Positions 4,523-7,729 of a stretch of DNA of 7,729 nt are shown here, one piece after another. Location of the stretch: assembly GCA_004144935.1 (NCBI GenBank), contig SDZP01000158.1, positions 1 through 7,729 on the forward strand, given 5' to 3'. The DNA comes from Caulobacteraceae bacterium (GTDB lineage Bacteria; Pseudomonadota; Alphaproteobacteria; Caulobacterales; Caulobacteraceae). The number at the start of each line of letters is the position of its first letter. Within the stretch, counting starts at the first letter, position 1. Made by a program: the position numbers and the translations under genes. The notes under the pieces are model-generated. The model was given only the letters and a program-made list of their open reading frames with translations, was not told the origin of the DNA and did not search any database.

Positions 4523-5899
4523 ATGGCGAACTTCTTCGGCGACGCGACCGACAACACCCTGACCGGCGGGCCCGGCGACGACAAGATCCTGGGGTATGAC
4601 GGCAACGACATCCTCGACGGTCTGGGCGGCGACGACATCATCCAGGGCGGCAACGGCGACGACAGCATCGACGGCGGCACGGGGACCAACCGGCTGTCGG
4701 GCGGGGCCGGCAACGACACCATCGTCTCCAACGGCATCGACGATATCGACGCCGGCGACGGCAACGACTACGTGCGCCTGGTCGGCGACGACGTGATCAC
4801 CCGCCTGGTCGGTGGCCTGGGGACCGACACCCTGGTGCTGGAAAGCGCCGTGACCATCGACTATTTCGCGGGCAACGGCTTCGAGCTGTTCGACTACGTC
4901 AACGGTTCGATCAGCGGCGACAGCGGCAACAACACGTTGAACTTCAGCAGCCTGATCTCCTACAAGTCGATGGGTCTGATCGTTAACGGCGGCGGCGGCG
5001 ACGACCGCGTCACCGGCACGCTCCGCAACGACCAGCTGTCGGGCAACGACGGCGCCGACCGCATTGTCGGCGGCGCCGGGCTCGATACGCTCTCGGGCGG
5101 CGCCGACAACGACTACCTCTACGGCGGCGACGACGCCGACACCCTGAACGGCGAGGACGGCGCCGACGTGCTGTACGGCGAGGCCGGCAACGACACCCTG
5201 AACGGCGGCATCGGCGCCGACAGCCTGGACGGCGGCATCGGCAGTGACTTCCTCTATGGCGGCGTCGGCGACGACAAGCTCCAGGGCGGCCTCGGCAACG
5301 ACAAGCTCTACGGCGAGGACGGCAACGACGTCCTCATCGCCGGCGGCGGCTCCGACACCCTCGATGGCGGGGCGGGCGATGACTATGTCGTCGGCGGCGA
5401 CGAGAACGACACCGTCTTCGGCGGCGACGGCGCGGACTCCGTGGACGGGGCCGGCGGCGCCGACACCGTCAAGGGCGGCGCGGGCGACGACTACATCTAT
5501 GGCCGGGCCGGCAACGACATCCTCGCCGGCGAAGCCGGCAGCGACCATCTGGTCGGCGGCCTGGGCAAGGACACCCTCACGGGTGGGGCCGGCGCAGACT
5601 TCTTCGTCTTCTACAACGGCGACCTGGTGGCCGACATCGCCAACACCGATCGGGTCACCGATTTCAAGGCCGCCCAGGGCGACCGGCTCGACTTCTCCAA
5701 CATGGACGCCAACACCAACCTGGCCGGCAACCAGGACTTCACCCTGGTCGGAGGCTTCAACGGCACGGCTGGCCAGATGACCCGCATCTATGACGGCGGC
5801 GTCAACCAGACCGTCTTCCGTTTCGACGTGGACGGCGATGGAACCGCCGACATGGCGCTGGTCGTCAATGGCCAGGTGACCTCGGGTTGGCTGCTCTGA
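4523..5899 (+). CDS. RTX (hemolysin-type calcium-binding repeat) protein, likely type I-secreted, paralogue B
   Basis: A 458-aa tandem paralogue of the preceding gene with the same order: RTX block 1 (about 5-105), a non-repeat insert (106-156) with the landmarks GNGFE (117-121) and NNTLNFS (136-142), RTX block 2 (157-356), and a secretion tail (357-458) with FFVFYNGD, VTDFKAAQGDRLDFS and a terminal SGWLL. It has no Sec signal and, unlike paralogue A, no cysteine. Export by a type I system and calcium-driven folding are inferred from the family. The ATG at 4523 has a modest AAGG 11 nt upstream; with 145 bp between the genes it may be co-transcribed with A or have its own promoter. The strong hairpin at 5921-5960 ends the unit. 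No enzymatic or receptor-binding domain is recognisable, so the role is unknown. Confidence 0.9.
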   Translation: MANFFGDATDNTLTGGPGDDKILGYDGNDILDGLGGDDIIQGGNGDDSIDGGTGTNRLSGGAGNDTIVSNGIDDIDAGDGNDYVRLVGDDVITRLVGGLGTDTLVLESAVTIDYFAGNGFELFDYVNGSISGDSGNNTLNFSSLISYKSMGLIVNGGGGDDRVTGTLRNDQLSGNDGADRIVGGAGLDTLSGGADNDYLYGGDDADTLNGEDGADVLYGEAGNDTLNGGIGADSLDGGIGSDFLYGGVGDDKLQGGLGNDKLYGEDGNDVLIAGGGSDTLDGGAGDDYVVGGDENDTVFGGDGADSVDGAGGADTVKGGAGDDYIYGRAGNDILAGEAGSDHLVGGLGKDTLTGGAGADFFVFYNGDLVADIANTDRVTDFKAAQGDRLDFSNMDANTNLAGNQDFTLVGGFNGTAGQMTRIYDGGVNQTVFRFDVDGDGTADMALVVNGQVTSGWLL

Positions 5900-5920
5900 T
5901 CCTCGCCAACGGCGGGACGT

Positions 5921-5960
5921 AAAAAAAAAGGGGCGGGACCATCGCGGTCCCGCCCCTTTT
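5921..5960. terminator. Bidirectional intrinsic terminator between converging RTX genes
   Basis: AAAAGGGGCGGGACC (5926-5940) pairs perfectly over 15 bp with GGTCCCGCCCCTTTT (5946-5960) around the loop ATCGC. Nine A residues at 5921-5929 give a T9 tail when read on the minus strand, so the site is strongest for the leftward RTX gene ending at 6011. TTTT follows the GC stem for the rightward gene ending at 5899. A textbook shared terminator. Confidence 0.93.
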
Positions 5961-6010
5961 CGCTGCCCGCATCGCCGCTCGGCGTCGGGCGGCCCCCCTT
6001 CAGGCCGATG

Positions 6011-7729
6011 TCAGAGCAACCAGTCGCCGACTTCGCCGCGGACGTCGCCGTTGATCTTGACCTGGTAGTCGGGCCGGCCGTCGCCGTTGATGTCGATCCG
6101 CACCAGGGTCTGGTCGGCCGCATAGGTCAGGGTCATCTGGCCGGCCGCCTTGGTGAAGCCGGACACCACCGACAGGGTCCCGGAATAGGCCCCCGAGAAG
6201 TCCATGGTGTCGCCTTCCAGGGCGCTGAAGTCATAGATGATGTCGGTCTCCAGGCCGGCGGCGAAGGCATGGGCGACGACGAAGGTGTCGGCTCCGGCCC
6301 CGCCGCGCAGGTGGTCGCCGATCTCGCCGCCGATGATGACGTCGTCGCCGTCGCCGCCGTTGATGGTGTCGGCGCCCGAACCGCCGTTCAGGGTGTTGGC
6401 CCCGGCGTTGCCCTGCATGTTGTTGGCCAGTTCGTTGCCGACCGCGTTCAGGTCGCCCGTCCCCTGCAGCTGCACCGCCTCGACGTTGGCGGCCAGGCTG
6501 GTCAGGCTGACGAAGGTGCGGACGATGTCATAGCCGCCGTCGGCCGCCTCGGTGACCACGTCCTGGGTGCTGTCCACGATGTAGACGTCGTTGCCCAGGC
6601 CGCCGGCCATCCCATCGACGCCGTCGCCGCCGTCCAGGTAGTCATTGGCGCCCCCGCCCAGCAGGTCGTCGGCGCCGTCTCCGCCGTACAGGTAGTTGGG
6701 GCCTGCGCCGCCATCGAGGAAATCGTCGCCGCCGTCGCCGTACAGCTTGTCCGCCCCGTCGCCGCCGTAGAGGTTGTCGAGGTCCAGGCCGCCGTACAGG
6801 GTGTCGTTGCCATCCTGGCCGTAGAGGCTGTTGAAGCCGTCGTAGCCGACGATGTAGTCGTTGCCGAGGCCGGCGGCGATAATGTCGTCGCCGATCGTCC
6901 CGTTCAGGTAGTCCTTGTCGTCCACCCCGTTGATGGTCAGCGTCGCGGTGCCCACCTCGCCGTTCTCCAGCGTATAGACCAGGACGTACTGCAGGCTGTT
7001 GTTGGTCGCGCCAGAGCCGGCGGCGCCGAGGTCGCGGGCATCCGAGCCGAGGATGACGCTGTACTGACCATCATAGCCCAGGGTCAGCCGGGTCCCGTCG
7101 TAGAAGACGTTCTCCTCGCCGACGGCGATGGACTGGCCGTTGACGGTGGCCTGGGCGATGACGAGCGCGTTGTCGACGTCGCTGTCGTTGCTGAGCAGGT
7201 TGCCGGTGACCGGCGCGTTGGCGTCGACCGTCTGGAAGTCGTCGACGACCACGGCCGCGTCGTCGACGCCGACGACGATGACGTCGATGGACGGCGTCGC
7301 GGGGCCCAGCAGGTACAGCTCGACGGCGCCCTGGTTCGGCGCAGCGATCAGGTCGAAATCGCCGTCGTTGTCGATATCCACCAGCACGGGCTGCAGGCCG
7401 GTGGCGAGGTTTTCGTTGTAGACATTGGTGATGGCCGTGAAGGCCGGGTTGCCGATCGTGCTGTCGTTTCGGAACACAACCGCGCTGTTTTCGCCGCCGC
7501 CGCTGATGAAGTCCAGATCGCCATCGCTGTCGATGTCGGCGAAGCTGACCGAACCGCCGCCGCCGTAGTTGACGAAGGCGCCGAGCGGGTTGGCCGCGCC
7601 CGTCAGTTGTACGAACCCGGCCCCGCTGCCGGCGAAGAATTCGAACCGTCCGCCGCCCCGGGCCACGACAAGATCGACGAAACCGTCGCCGTCCACATCC
7701 GCCAGTCCCGGCGCGGCAAAGCTGTAGGT
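6011..7729 (-). CDS. FG-GAP/VCBS and RTX repeat protein, likely type I-secreted; 5' end beyond the window
   Basis: 572 C-terminal residues are visible, and the frame stays open to the right edge (first residues TYSFAAPGLADVDGDG), so the true start lies outside; a GTG at 7696 is internal. Visible residues 1-130 hold three FG-GAP/VCBS-type calcium loops (ADVDGDGFVDLV, FADIDSDGDLDFI, VDIDNDGDFDLIA), typical of beta-propeller surface proteins. About 155-271 is a cadherin-like VCBS domain (GNLLSNDSDVDN to TINGVDD). RTX nonapeptides follow at 272-380, then a non-repeat linker with YIVDSTQDVV and NVEAVQLQGTG (about 381-440), more RTX to 480, and a tail (481-572) with DIIYDFSALEGDTMDFS ending GDWLL. 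The tail resembles those of the two converging RTX proteins, implying the same exporter. An extracellular adhesin-like or matrix role is the likely inference. It ends at the shared terminator. Confidence 0.9.
   Translation of the reverse strand, partial: TYSFAAPGLADVDGDGFVDLVVARGGGRFEFFAGSGAGFVQLTGAANPLGAFVNYGGGGSVSFADIDSDGDLDFISGGGENSAVVFRNDSTIGNPAFTAITNVYNENLATGLQPVLVDIDNDGDFDLIAAPNQGAVELYLLGPATPSIDVIVVGVDDAAVVVDDFQTVDANAPVTGNLLSNDSDVDNALVIAQATVNGQSIAVGEENVFYDGTRLTLGYDGQYSVILGSDARDLGAAGSGATNNSLQYVLVYTLENGEVGTATLTINGVDDKDYLNGTIGDDIIAAGLGNDYIVGYDGFNSLYGQDGNDTLYGGLDLDNLYGGDGADKLYGDGGDDFLDGGAGPNYLYGGDGADDLLGGGANDYLDGGDGVDGMAGGLGNDVYIVDSTQDVVTEAADGGYDIVRTFVSLTSLAANVEAVQLQGTGDLNAVGNELANNMQGNAGANTLNGGSGADTINGGDGDDVIIGGEIGDHLRGGAGADTFVVAHAFAAGLETDIIYDFSALEGDTMDFSGAYSGTLSVVSGFTKAAGQMTLTYAADQTLVRIDINGDGRPDYQVKINGDVRGEVGDWLL

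Noticed and set aside
4403..5548. Minus-strand reading (381 codons) rich in Val/Ala/Asp opposite RTX gene B
   Set aside because: The VVAGPA-like periodicity is the reverse reading of the GGxGxD codon repeat, not an independent protein; the same applies to 2929-3600 opposite gene A.
2992..5899. Could the regular GGC-GGC-GAC patterns be a CRISPR array or tandem DNA repeat locus?
   Set aside because: The period is 27 nt with variable bases at third positions and conserved protein motifs, as expected for RTX coding repeats; there are no constant repeats with unique spacers.

Overview
The window is GC-rich, tightly packed DNA that looks alphaproteobacterial, most like Caulobacterales (Caulobacter, Phenylobacterium, Brevundimonas). 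The grounds are a solitary class Ia nrdB read from its own control region, a GTCATCCCGG-type palindromic intergenic repeat, GANTC sites in leader regions, a promoter that fits the Caulobacter sigma-73 pattern, and RTX proteins of the type I secretion kind. The assignment is an inference; no rRNA or other taxonomic marker is present.

Left part (1-2892), housekeeping genes. A glutathione S-transferase-like gene (101-769, minus) diverges from nrdB (895-1938, plus), the radical-generating subunit of ribonucleotide reductase. The 125 bp between them is dense in sites: a perfect DnaA-box 9-mer, one good and one half NrdR-like box about three helical turns apart, and an 18-bp palindrome with a related half-site two turns away. 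Together they would fit nrdB expression tied to replication and dNTP level. A 128-bp nested palindromic repeat fills the gap before an enoyl-CoA hydratase/isomerase gene (2104-2892) that most resembles AUH-type methylglutaconyl-CoA hydratases. Its promoter appears to start transcription at or next to the ATG (leaderless mRNA).

Right part (2992-7729), a cluster of three RTX genes. Two tandem paralogues on the plus strand (461 and 458 aa) consist almost wholly of calcium-binding nonapeptide repeats, interrupted once by a conserved non-repeat insert, and end in a serralysin-like secretion tail. A third gene on the minus strand converges on them and runs off the right edge; it combines FG-GAP/VCBS beta-propeller-like repeats, a cadherin-like VCBS domain and RTX blocks. 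All three proteins end in the same W-L-L tripeptide within related tails, so they are probably substrates of one type I secretion system, which is not encoded here. A strong A-tract/stem/T-tract terminator at 5921-5960 serves both converging transcripts.

The most unusual material is the RTX trio, in which two proteins have no recognisable effector domain, and the crowded nrdB control region. No CRISPR array, tRNA, rRNA or insertion sequence was seen.
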